Shown in pieces: positions 1-8,757 of a stretch of 42,234 bases of DNA. Origin of the DNA: an uncultured Halieaceae bacterium (GTDB taxonomy: Bacteria; Pseudomonadota; Gammaproteobacteria; Pseudomonadales; Halieaceae). Every line of letters begins with the position of its first letter. Positions within the stretch are counted from its first letter, which is position 1. The notes under the pieces are model-generated. The model worked only from the letters and a program-made list of their open reading frames with translations. It did not search any database and had not been told where the DNA came from. A program made the position numbers and the translations under genes. Location: contig CAJXDE010000005.1 of the NCBI GenBank assembly GCA_913052635.1, positions 1-42,234 of the forward strand. Reading direction: 5' to 3'.

Positions 1-2
1 TG

Positions 3-536
3 ACTCTTGCCAAAGCACTGTCATCGGCTTACGTGCCGGTGTCGGCTGCGATCGTGCGGGGCGACATCGCAGATTGTATTAATGCGTCGGCGACAGAAGT
101 CGGCGTGTTCGGGCATGGCTATACCTATAGCGGACATCCGTTGGGCTGCGCGGTGGCGAGCAAAGTGATCGACATCTATGTACGCGATAAGATCTTTGAC
201 CACGCGGCGACGGTGGGCGATTACCTTCAAGGAAGGCTCAGCGAGTTTGCCGATCACCCACTGGTGGGTGAGGTCTCTGGCGTTGGCATGATCGGTGCGG
301 TGGAGCTCGTGGCCGATAAAGCGAGCAAGAAGCCGTTTAATGGCATGAAGGTCGGTCAGTTCTGCGCCAAGGCCGCAGAGGACAACGGTCTGGTCATCAG
401 GCCGCTGGGTGGCAATCGGGTAGCGGTGTGTCCGCCACTCATTATTGAGACCGCTCATGTTGATGAGTTGATCGAGAAGTTTGGCGCTGCGCTCAATCTC
501 ACCCTCGATTGGGTGACTGCCGAAAAGCTGGTCTGA
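3..536 (+). CDS. Class III (PLP-dependent) aminotransferase, C-terminal part, truncated by the window edge
   Basis: Open frame from the window start (TLAKALSSAYVPVSA... with the AKAL PLP-lysine context; HGYTYSGHPLGCAVA; GLVIRPLG), typical of omega-aminotransferases; stop at 536. Confidence 0.9.
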   Translation, partial: TLAKALSSAYVPVSAAIVRGDIADCINASATEVGVFGHGYTYSGHPLGCAVASKVIDIYVRDKIFDHAATVGDYLQGRLSEFADHPLVGEVSGVGMIGAVELVADKASKKPFNGMKVGQFCAKAAEDNGLVIRPLGGNRVAVCPPLIIETAHVDELIEKFGAALNLTLDWVTAEKLV

Positions 537-584
537 GGCGGATATCGGCATAGGCCTTCCGATCACTAGGCATCCTCTGTTTCC

Positions 585-1700
585 ATGAGTGATATGAAGT
601 CTCTATGCGTCGCTCATATTGAGTTGGGTGCACACCTTTATGGCGGCGCCCAGCAAGTGCTGTATCTGTTGGGGGAATTGTCCAAGACGGAAGTCCGCTC
701 GGTCTTGATTTGTCCCGAGCGCTCGGCAGTAGGGGAGGCAGCGCGGGAGGCCGGAATTGAGGTTGAGGTTATCCCCTACCGCGGTGATCTCGACTGGCGC
801 GCCCCAAAACTCATTGGAGAGATACTGACCCGGCATCAGGTTGATCTGGTGCATGTGCATTCCCGGCGCGGTGCGGATATCTGGGGTGGGCTGGCGGCAT
901 GCAAACGTGGTTTGCCCTGCGTGGTATCTCGACGCGTCGATAACCGCGAACGTGCTTGCGCTGTCGCTGCCAAATACCGGCTTTACGATCACGTGATCGC
1001 GATTTCTGAAGCGATTCGCGATGTGCTGATTGCTGACGGGCTGGTGCCAGAGAAGGTGTCCTGCGTTCGCAGCGCGGTGGATTGGGAGCGGTTTCAGCAG
1101 TCCGCAGACAAAGCGGGCCTAGTGTCACGTTTTGATTTGCCTGAGGACGCAACGGTGATCGGTATCGCCGCTCAGCTGATTCCGCGCAAAGGTCACGACG
1201 TCTTGCTGGAGGCGCTGTCTGATTTGGTTCCGAGGTGGCCCAATTTGTATTTGCTGGTGATGGGCAAGGGCCCATCGGAGTCAGTGATTAGGGAGCAGAC
1301 TCGCACACTCGATCTGAGCCGGCATGTTCAGCTTGTAGGGTTTGTCGAGGATCTAGAGCATGTATTGCCGAGTCTCGATTTTCTGGTGCATCCCGCGCGA
1401 ACCGAGGGTCTGGGCGTGGTGTTATTGCAGGCAGCGTCTGCGGGTATTGCTGTGATCGGCTGTGATGCCGGCGGCATGCCCGAGGCCGTGATTGATCAAG
1501 AGACAGGTTTGCTGGTGCCGCCGGGTGATGTCGACGCGCTCACAACCGCCATCGAGCGCCTGCTGTCAGAGCCTGAGCGAGCAGAAGCTTTTGGCGCCAA
1601 CGGGCGAGATCGCATGCTCGCCTCTTTCTCAATCTCCGCGATGGCACAGGGCAATTTGAACGTGTATCGCGCGGTGATGGCCGCGCGCTCCGGGGGGTAG
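585..1700 (+). CDS. Glycosyltransferase family 4 (GT4) protein
   Basis: 371 aa; N-terminal GGAQQVLYLLGEL, AAQLIPRKGHDVLLEAL, and HPARTEGLGVVLLQAASAGIAVIGCDAGGMPEAV (GT4 EX7E region). Confidence 0.9.
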   Translation: MSDMKSLCVAHIELGAHLYGGAQQVLYLLGELSKTEVRSVLICPERSAVGEAAREAGIEVEVIPYRGDLDWRAPKLIGEILTRHQVDLVHVHSRRGADIWGGLAACKRGLPCVVSRRVDNRERACAVAAKYRLYDHVIAISEAIRDVLIADGLVPEKVSCVRSAVDWERFQQSADKAGLVSRFDLPEDATVIGIAAQLIPRKGHDVLLEALSDLVPRWPNLYLLVMGKGPSESVIREQTRTLDLSRHVQLVGFVEDLEHVLPSLDFLVHPARTEGLGVVLLQAASAGIAVIGCDAGGMPEAVIDQETGLLVPPGDVDALTTAIERLLSEPERAEAFGANGRDRMLASFSISAMAQGNLNVYRAVMAARSGG

Positions 1701-1825
1701 CGGCTACTCCCGCAGAGGTATTTACTAAAGCCTAGATCTATTTCTGCTTTTTCTTTTGCCGACCCGGCCAGGTGGTCTGGTGATGCTTACACATCAGCGC
1801 GCGCATTGATCAACAGGGAGGGGAA

Positions 1826-2083
1826 ATGAACCCGTTTGAAATGTTATTCGTGCCCATGGTGCTGTTTATGGTTATCGTGGCACCAACTTGGATCGTCATG
1901 CATTACCGTAGCGTGAACCGATCCAGTAGCCAGCTCAGTGAGGATGATCGGCAGGCACTGGAAGACATGTTAGTGGCAGTGGATCAAATGGCGGATCGGA
2001 TCGAGTCGCTGGAATCAATACTCGATGCTGATCACCCGAACTGGCGCCAGGAGCGCGGCGGCCAGACCCAAGAGGAGGTGTAA
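1826..2083 (+). CDS. pspB: Phage shock protein B (PspB)
   Basis: 85 aa with N-terminal TM followed by WIVMHYRSVNRSSSQLSEDDRQALEDM...AVDQMADRIESLESILDADHPNWR, characteristic of PspB; gggaggggaaATG ribosome binding site. Confidence 0.9.
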   Translation: MNPFEMLFVPMVLFMVIVAPTWIVMHYRSVNRSSSQLSEDDRQALEDMLVAVDQMADRIESLESILDADHPNWRQERGGQTQEEV

Positions 2084-2085
2084 AG

Positions 2086-2544
2086 ATGTCGAATCGTCAG
2101 CGTAGTTTTGGTCAAAGTCGTCGTCGTGGTTGGGGTATGGGTCTCTATCGAAACCGCTCCGAAGGATGGATCAGCGGTGTCTGTGCCGGCCTTGCTGCGC
2201 ACTGGGACGTGCCCAACTGGGTCGTTCGTTTAGTTGCGGTTGCACTGTTGATGTTTACTGGCGCGCTCGCCTTTTGGCTCTATGTGATTGCCTGGGTAGC
2301 GATTGCGCCCAAGGCGTCGCGATGGTCCGAACTCCCTGAGGAGGAGGTGGAGATCGAGATGGAATGTGACGAGGATCGCCACACCTACCGTCGCAAGACC
2401 GTCTTTCGCTGCGCCGATGCGCCCGCCGAGCGTGTTCGCAAGGCGAAGGAGCGGGTGGCCAAGGCGGCCAGTCGCATCGAGGCCATGGAGCGCTACGTGA
2501 CTTCCCGGCAGTACGATCTGAATCGGGAATTCTCGAAGCTCTGA
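2086..2544 (+). CDS. pspC: Phage shock protein C (PspC)-domain protein
   Basis: LYRNRSEGWISGVCAGLAAHWDVPNWVVRLVAV...YVIAWVAIAPK is a PspC domain; directly follows pspB. Confidence 0.9.
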   Translation: MSNRQRSFGQSRRRGWGMGLYRNRSEGWISGVCAGLAAHWDVPNWVVRLVAVALLMFTGALAFWLYVIAWVAIAPKASRWSELPEEEVEIEMECDEDRHTYRRKTVFRCADAPAERVRKAKERVAKAASRIEAMERYVTSRQYDLNREFSKL

Positions 2545-2564
2545 GATTCGCTCATAATGGCGGG

Positions 2565-3353
2565 ATGCAGTTGTTGTTTTCTCATGCCAACGGTTACCCG
2601 CCGGATTCCTATCGAGTATTGCTTACCAGTCTGAGTGAAAATCTCAGCTTACCGGTCAGCACGCATGCCCACAGGCCACTGATATCGGATGAGCCGCCCC
2701 CCACGTTTCTGACGTGGCAAACCTATGCAACCGATCTGATTGAGCGGATAGAGGGCGAGGAGCAAGGTCCAGTATGGCTAATCGGCCATTCGATGGGGGC
2801 AGCCTCCGCAGTGCTGGCTGCGGCCCGCAGACCTGACCTTTTTGCGGGCATTGTCGCGCTCGACCCGGTGCTGGTGCCGACCCGCATCTGGTTTTGGGCC
2901 CGAGTATTTTCTTTTTTCAAGCCTGACGCGGTGCCTATTGTGAAGCGCGCGCTCGCGCGACCGCATGTGTTTGCGAGCAGTGACGCAGCATTTGACTTCT
3001 ATCGCGGCAAGAGAGTGTTTGCCGAAGTCAGCGACACAGTACTGATGGACTACGTAGCGGCAGGTCATATTGCGCAGCCCGATGGCAGCGTTACGCTGCG
3101 TCATACCGGTGCCTGGGAAGCCTGCATTTATCGATCTGTGCCGAGGATGACCGGTGCGCTTAAAGCGGTGGCGTGTCCAGTCTTGATCGTTGCGGGTGAA
3201 TCCTCAGATGTATTGAACGCAGAAAGGCTCTCGTGGGCGAAAGCAATCAATCCGGCATTGGAAATCCAGTCTTTGCCGGGCGGGCACCTACTACCCCTGG
3301 AGGCGTCTGAAGCGTGCGCCAATTCCGCGGCGGACTTTATACGTCGGCACTAA
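2565..3353 (+). CDS. Alpha/beta-fold hydrolase
   Basis: GHSMGAASAV nucleophile elbow, DPVLVP, late GGHLLPLE catalytic-His region. Confidence 0.85.
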   Translation: MQLLFSHANGYPPDSYRVLLTSLSENLSLPVSTHAHRPLISDEPPPTFLTWQTYATDLIERIEGEEQGPVWLIGHSMGAASAVLAAARRPDLFAGIVALDPVLVPTRIWFWARVFSFFKPDAVPIVKRALARPHVFASSDAAFDFYRGKRVFAEVSDTVLMDYVAAGHIAQPDGSVTLRHTGAWEACIYRSVPRMTGALKAVACPVLIVAGESSDVLNAERLSWAKAINPALEIQSLPGGHLLPLEASEACANSAADFIRRH

Positions 3354-3465
3354 TCCGGCACTAGGCGTTCCTGATGCGATGTGGCTGCGCAACAGTGCGG
3401 TAGCGAATGACATCGAGTTGTGTGTAAGGTGGCGCCCCGGCTTTAGGCAGACATGCCACCTTTGA

Positions 3466-5631
3466 ATGGATGCGATGAGTAATAACCCAGTCACAACCCG
3501 ATGGGCAGATCTCGACGGTCAGCTCTTCTTTCCTCGAGAGCTCAGCTGGCTTTCCTTCAATGCGCGCGTGCTGCAGGAGGCCAGAAATCCGGCGGTCCCA
3601 CTGATTGAGCGCGTGCGCTATCTGGGTATTTTCTCCAACAATCTCGACGAATTTTTCCGCGTTCGCGTAGCGGAAGTGCGCCGGCTTATCAGTGTCTCAA
3701 AAGGGCCGCAGCGTCAAAGTGCGAAGGACCTGTTGCAGGCGATTCAGAAGGAAGTGGTGTCGCTGCAAAAAGAATTTGATGCGATCTACGCCGCCCTGAT
3801 GAAAGAACTGCACCAACAGAAGATCTATCTCATCAACGAAGGGCAGCTTGACGAAGGGCAGGCGGCCTTTGTTCAGCAGTATTTCAGAGAGACAGTGCTG
3901 CCTGAGCTCGAGCCCATCTTGCTCGAGGAGACGCTCGCGATCCCCAATCTCGCGGACGAGTCGCTGTACCTTGCCGTTATGATCCGAACGGCAGAGGGGC
4001 AGCGTTTTGCCGTGCTGGAGGTTCCTTCAGAGCAGCTGGGTCGCTTCATTGAAATTCCCCGGCAGAAAGGTCGCCGTAGGGGCACGGTCTATATCACTCT
4101 GGATAACGTGATTCGAGCCTGTCTGCCGAAAGTGTTCCGTGGTGTGTTTAAGCTGAAATCAGTCGAGGCCTACTGCTTCAAATTCTCCAGAGACGCGGAA
4201 TTGGAGCTCGATCCCTCCATCAGCGAGAGCCTGATCGAGAAGATGGCTTCGAGTCTCAAGCAGCGGCGGCGAGCCCATGCGGTGCGGTTTGTTTATGACA
4301 AAACCATGCCGGAGGTGCTGCTAAATGCCCTTAGAAAAAGTTTTGGTTTTGGACGCTACGACAGCTTGATCCCCGGTGGCCGCTACCATAACTCCAAGGA
4401 TTTTCTGTCCTTTCCTAATCCGGGGGGCAAGGCGCTGGAGTTCAAGCCGCACCCGCGTATTAACCTGCCGGAACTCGAGGACCCGGCCAGTATTTTTGAG
4501 GTCATCAGAGAGCGAGACGTGCTGCTCTACTTCCCCTATCACTCCTTTGATTACCTTGTTGATGTGCTGAAAACCGCGGCGCTGGACCCCGAGGTGACTT
4601 CAATCAAGATTTGCCTGTATCGCACAGCCAAGAATTCGCGGGTGGTCGAGGCGCTGCTGAATGCACTGCACAATGGCAAGCGCGTTACCGCAGTGGTGGA
4701 ACTCGCTGCCCGATTCGACGAGCACGCCAATATCGAAATGGCGCACCGGCTGACCGAGGCCGGTGTAGAGGTGATCTTTGGCATTCCCGGCTTGAAAGTG
4801 CACTGCAAGCTGTTCTCCATCGAGCGACGGGAAGAGAAAGGCATCCGTTACTACAGCCATATCGGCACCGGCAATTTCAACGAGAAGACTGCGCGTCTTT
4901 ATACCGACTTCTCTCTGCTGACCTCCGACCAGACGGTGGGTCGGGATGTGGCCGCGGTTTTTGAGTTTCTCAAATTCAACTATCGGCTGCCCAAGTATGA
5001 AACGCTGCTGGTGTCGCCACACAGCTCCAGATCAGGGCTGGTCGAGCGTATCGATCGGGAGATCCACAACGCAAAGCAGGGTTATCGCGCGCTGATGACG
5101 CTGAAGTGCAATAACTTGGTGGATCGTCAATTGACTATGAAGCTTTATGAAGCGAGTCAGGCAGGAGTAGACATTCGCTTGATTGTCAGAGGGATGTGCT
5201 CGTTGCTACCGGGAGTGAGCGGCGTCTCGGACAATATCGAAGCCATCAGCATTATCGATCGATACCTTGAGCATCCTCGTGTGTATGTGTTCCATAACCG
5301 GGGAAAGCCTGAGTATCTGTTGGGGTCTGCGGACCTGATGACCCGCAATATCGACTATCGCGTGGAAGCGCTGTGCCCCATCAGTGACCCGGCCTTACAA
5401 AACCAGCTGCAGGACATTCTCGATCAGCAGTGGCATGACAACACCAAAGCCAGAGTGCTGGATAAAAATCAGGCGAATGCACTGCGAGAGCGAGGCAAGA
5501 CTACCCCCGTGTTGCAGGCGCAGGAGACGATCCATCGATATCTTTCTGGGGGAAAGAAGCCGCGGATGCCTCGCTCGCTGATGAAGCAGGCGTCAAAGCG
5601 CCGTCGCGTCAGGTCAGCCGGACGGGAATAG
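3466..5631 (+). CDS. ppk1: Polyphosphate kinase 1
   Basis: 721 aa; FFPRELSWLSFNARVLQEARNPAVPLIERVRYLGIFSNNLDEFFRVR and SHIGTGNFNEKTARLYTDFSLLT are hallmarks of PPK1. Confidence 0.97.
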   Translation: MDAMSNNPVTTRWADLDGQLFFPRELSWLSFNARVLQEARNPAVPLIERVRYLGIFSNNLDEFFRVRVAEVRRLISVSKGPQRQSAKDLLQAIQKEVVSLQKEFDAIYAALMKELHQQKIYLINEGQLDEGQAAFVQQYFRETVLPELEPILLEETLAIPNLADESLYLAVMIRTAEGQRFAVLEVPSEQLGRFIEIPRQKGRRRGTVYITLDNVIRACLPKVFRGVFKLKSVEAYCFKFSRDAELELDPSISESLIEKMASSLKQRRRAHAVRFVYDKTMPEVLLNALRKSFGFGRYDSLIPGGRYHNSKDFLSFPNPGGKALEFKPHPRINLPELEDPASIFEVIRERDVLLYFPYHSFDYLVDVLKTAALDPEVTSIKICLYRTAKNSRVVEALLNALHNGKRVTAVVELAARFDEHANIEMAHRLTEAGVEVIFGIPGLKVHCKLFSIERREEKGIRYYSHIGTGNFNEKTARLYTDFSLLTSDQTVGRDVAAVFEFLKFNYRLPKYETLLVSPHSSRSGLVERIDREIHNAKQGYRALMTLKCNNLVDRQLTMKLYEASQAGVDIRLIVRGMCSLLPGVSGVSDNIEAISIIDRYLEHPRVYVFHNRGKPEYLLGSADLMTRNIDYRVEALCPISDPALQNQLQDILDQQWHDNTKARVLDKNQANALRERGKTTPVLQAQETIHRYLSGGKKPRMPRSLMKQASKRRRVRSAGRE

Positions 5632-6543
5632 CCAGGCTTCAACGTCAGCCTGATTCACGATCACAATTTGTTGCGCTCGCGGATCCTCCATCATCTGTGT
5701 CGGGTCGAGACGCAGCAACTGCAATAAGTAGGGCAGTAGCTTTGCTCTAACCGACAGCTGCCATTTGCCATCGGTCATGCCGTAATCGTGGGCCACCACC
5801 GCCTGCTGATCTGCAGTGAGGCGAGGGTCAGGTGCAATCTCAATGGTCACCAGCATATGCCAATCTTCATCTGATGCGCCGGTGTGATCAGACGCATCCA
5901 GCACCTCCGGTTCACCGCGAAAGCGACTGAGGACAAAATCGCGGTAGTCCTGATTTTTTTCGCACCATCCCCTGACATGCCAGCGCAGACCCGTCCACAC
6001 CAATGTATGTGGCACGATGATGCGTCCTTCGCGATCAGGTTGATTCAACGAAACGTAATCGACCTCTACCCTGAGGTGATCCTTCGCCGCGAGAATCAGC
6101 GGTCGTAGAATGGATGGCGGAATTTGCCGCGTCGGTACGGAGAGGACTTCGGTTGCAGTGAGGGAGTCGGGTAGCTGCCCGAGAATTTGCTGGATCTCGC
6201 TACCGCCAGCCAGAATGTCGAGATACTCCTCGGTTTTTCCCTGGGTGACTGATGGCGTAAAAGTGGCGCTGGGGCGGTAGCCCTTTGCGGTGCCGTCGTA
6301 TTCGAGGTTGCCGGGGCCGATCGAACGCTTGTAGTTGTTGATATCTTTGCTGGCCTGCTGGCGACCGATTCCAAAGACCTCGCAGAGGTGCCGGGTGGTC
6401 AGCCTGCCTTCCCACAGGGCGATAATCTCGATAAAGCGATATCTCAGCAGTTGTTCCCAGCGGGTTGCGCTCATTCTCAGCACTCTCTTGCTGGCGAGCC
6501 GCCCAGAGGAGCGCTCGCGATTCTCCGATACTGTAGCGTTCAT
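5614..6543 (-). CDS. HTH / WYL-domain transcriptional regulator
   Basis: N-terminal HTH (LTTRHLCEVFGIGRQQASKDINNYK) plus WYL-like domain (LRVEVDYVSLNQPDREGRIIVPHTLVWTGLRWHVRGWCEKNQDYRDFVLSRF). Confidence 0.85.
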   Translation of the reverse strand: MNATVSENRERSSGRLASKRVLRMSATRWEQLLRYRFIEIIALWEGRLTTRHLCEVFGIGRQQASKDINNYKRSIGPGNLEYDGTAKGYRPSATFTPSVTQGKTEEYLDILAGGSEIQQILGQLPDSLTATEVLSVPTRQIPPSILRPLILAAKDHLRVEVDYVSLNQPDREGRIIVPHTLVWTGLRWHVRGWCEKNQDYRDFVLSRFRGEPEVLDASDHTGASDEDWHMLVTIEIAPDPRLTADQQAVVAHDYGMTDGKWQLSVRAKLLPYLLQLLRLDPTQMMEDPRAQQIVIVNQADVEAWLFPSG

Positions 6544-6569
6544 TTTGACGCCATTGTAGGCCGATCAGG

Positions 6570-7814
6570 CTAGGTTTCCGCTTGCTCGTTGTGGCTTTGT
6601 AGATGGATTAACCGAAGCCCTGAAAAGGCCAGCATCGCGCACCCCAGCATGATAACGGCGGGCTCGAGGAGGCGGCCTTGATATAGGAGACCCGCCACAG
6701 CACCCACCGCAGAGGCTAGGAGGGCATGGGTGAATCCGTATACGGCCGACGCGGAGCCGGCTCTGTGTGCGTAGAGCGAAATAGCGCCCATGGAGGCGTT
6801 TGACGCAGTGAGCCCCACGCCCAGGAAAAGAGTCGAAGACAGTGCGGCCATGGCATAGAGGTAATCGCTGGCCTTGCCGGAGAGGAGCACAATTACGACT
6901 GCGGAGAGCAAGCTGATCGAAAGTCCGGCTTTAAGAGTTTGATTCATGCCGAACCGCATCACCAGGCGCGCATTGATGAGGCTGCCAGTCATGAAGCCGA
7001 AAACCGTTAGTGCGAAGGCATAACCGAACAGAGAGGTCGGTATGTTGAAAACATCGGGGAGAAAAAACGCCACCGTCGATAGATATACAAACAGCGCTGC
7101 AAAGGAGAAGGAGCCCGCCATTTGGTAACCGAGAAAGCTGTGTCGGCGTAGCATCTCCGAAAAGGAACGGATTACCGAAAGCAAGGTGAGCCGCTCACCA
7201 CTGCTGTTGGAGGTGGTCTCTGGTAGACGGCTCAAGGCGATTAGGACCAGTCCGGCAAAGACTGCCAGCGCGATGAAGACTGCAGGCCAGTCAGCGAATT
7301 GCAGTATCAGGACGCCAACGCTGGGCGCGACCATGGGGATGATGGCCATTGCCGCAGACAGCGTCGACATGACCTGCGCGGCACGATTGCCCTCGTATTG
7401 ATCCCGCACGATAGCGCGCGCGATGACAGGTCCGCTGGCGGCTGCCATGCCCTGCAGGCCCCTCATGCCCCACATAAAGCCCATGTCGCTTGCTACGGCG
7501 CATAGTATTGAGGTCACAAGGAAAAGGAGAGTACCTGCCCTCACCACCGGGATGCGGCCGAAGCGGTCTGAAAGCGGGCCAAAAACAAGCTGCCCCAATG
7601 CCAATCCCACCATAAAGACACTGAGTGTGAGCTGACCATCGGAAGTCGTCCCGCCCAAATCCACGATCATGTAGGGGATGGCTGGTAAATAGAGATCGGT
7701 GGCGATGGCGGCGTAGGCCACCAGGCCCACCAGCGTGATGTAGGTGAGTGCTTCCCCGGAACGCGGAGGGGAGGTCAATTCAGTGTCGTAGCCTGAAGCT
7801 CCACCACGGGGCAA
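6570..7814 (-). CDS. MFS transporter, Bcr/CflA (drug resistance) type
   Basis: 12-TM-like profile; ATDLYLPAIPYMIVDL...GLALGQLVFGPLSDRFGRIPVVRAG...RAIVRDQYEGNRAAQVMS typical of the Bcr/CflA family. Exact start uncertain because it overlaps the upstream gene's end. Confidence 0.9.
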   Translation of the reverse strand: MPRGGASGYDTELTSPPRSGEALTYITLVGLVAYAAIATDLYLPAIPYMIVDLGGTTSDGQLTLSVFMVGLALGQLVFGPLSDRFGRIPVVRAGTLLFLVTSILCAVASDMGFMWGMRGLQGMAAASGPVIARAIVRDQYEGNRAAQVMSTLSAAMAIIPMVAPSVGVLILQFADWPAVFIALAVFAGLVLIALSRLPETTSNSSGERLTLLSVIRSFSEMLRRHSFLGYQMAGSFSFAALFVYLSTVAFFLPDVFNIPTSLFGYAFALTVFGFMTGSLINARLVMRFGMNQTLKAGLSISLLSAVVIVLLSGKASDYLYAMAALSSTLFLGVGLTASNASMGAISLYAHRAGSASAVYGFTHALLASAVGAVAGLLYQGRLLEPAVIMLGCAMLAFSGLRLIHLQSHNEQAET

Positions 7815-8129
7815 CTTTCGGGGACGAAAAACTGACCGTTCTCGGCATCCATGACGTCAAGGCCGATGGCCTTGTTGTTGGAAAAGAGGGCAACCCGCAT
7901 CACGTAGGTGGTGTGCTGGTTTTTCATTTCCATTAGCTGGAACAACTGCACCTCAGCACCTTCATCATTAGCGGCCTGACTGGCGACCTGCTCCATGTAG
8001 GTTTTTGCCTGATTGGCTTCCATTGGGGTGAGCGGCTTTTCAAGAATCGCATTGAGCATTGCGCTCACGGATCCTTGGTTATCGTCCGCGAGTAAGGTCG
8101 CGTTAACCACGGTATTCAACTCAGACATT
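7775..8129 (-). CDS. Conserved-looking small protein of unknown function (118 aa)
   Basis: Start chosen at MSELNTVV (8129, preceded by gggggaac), rather than the ORF-track start at 8185; same strand as the MFS gene, with a 40-bp overlap. Confidence 0.6.
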
Positions 8130-8368
8130 GTTCCCCCAGAAGCAGCTTGCCCGTTGAAAGGGGTCGCGATTCTAGCACAGCCCACTTCGAGCCCTGCAAG
8201 TTTTTCCTCCGGGCTCCCATCCGCATTGGTGAGAGATTACTTTAAGTGTCTCACCTAATATTTTTCTTCGTGCTGCAGGTCGCCTTGAAACGCTGTTGTG
8301 GTGGGTCTTGTCAGCCTGTTTTGACATTTGCTTGACCTTTTTCGGCGGGAAACCTAAGCTTCGCGCCT

Positions 8369-8445
8369 CCGCCCGTAGCTCAGCTGGATAGAGCACCAGG
8401 CTTCGAACCTGGGTGTCGGGAGTTCGAATCTCTCCGGGCGGGCCA
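8369..8445 (+). tRNA. tRNA-Arg (anticodon UCG)
   Basis: Acceptor CCGCCCG/CGGGCGG perfectly paired, TAGCTCAG D-arm, anticodon stem CCAGG-CTTCGAA-CCTGG (anticodon TCG), T-arm GGGAG-TTCGAAT-CTCTC, discriminator G, encoded CCA. Confidence 0.97.
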
Positions 8446-8453
8446 CACAAGAA

Positions 8454-8480
8454 AGCGCCCACTGATGAGGGCGTTTTTTT
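8454..8480 (+). terminator. Rho-independent terminator downstream of tRNA-Arg
   Basis: CGCCC-ACTGATGA-GGGCG stem-loop followed by TTTTTTT. Confidence 0.85.
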
Positions 8481-8546
8481 GTATGGGGGTGACCTTGAGG
8501 GTTCGAATTCTCGAGTTCGAGACGCGTCAGCATCGAGGCCAGCGAG

Positions 8547-8576
8547 GGGAAGTCGAAGCTCATCTCTCCGGGCGGG
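8547..8576 (+). repeat. Degenerate direct repeat of the tRNA-Arg T-arm plus acceptor 3' half
   Basis: atctctccgggcggg at 8562-8576 is identical (15/15) to 8428-8442 inside the tRNA; similarity extends upstream (ggga-agtcgaa versus ggga-gttcgaa, with a short insertion). Confidence 0.75.
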
Positions 8577-8757
8577 GAATACAGCGCAAGATCCCTTCTT
8601 GGGGGATACTAGGCGTGTAGCCTGTGAAATTCGAGCCCTGCAGCTCGAGCTAGGCCCTAAACCTAAAAGAGCCCATATCTTGGTTTGCATCCTTGTGATA
8701 GGTCCGTGAGTGTCGTTGATGTTCGTACCGCAACATCTGTACCAACAGGAAAGATAG

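Noticed and set aside
1701-1825. Possible sigma-54 promoter upstream of pspB
   Set aside because: No convincing TGGCAC-N5-TTGC spacing; only GG/GC pairs at the wrong distance.
8228-8255. GGTGAGA/TCTCACC inverted repeat followed by taatattttt
   Set aside because: Could be a weak terminator or operator upstream of the 118-aa gene, but the stem is short with a 14-nt loop, so it was not called.
8413-8709. Plus-strand 98-aa ORF starting inside the tRNA
   Set aside because: Starts within the tRNA-Arg and reads through its terminator; Arg/Ser-rich low-complexity translation with no recognisable domain.
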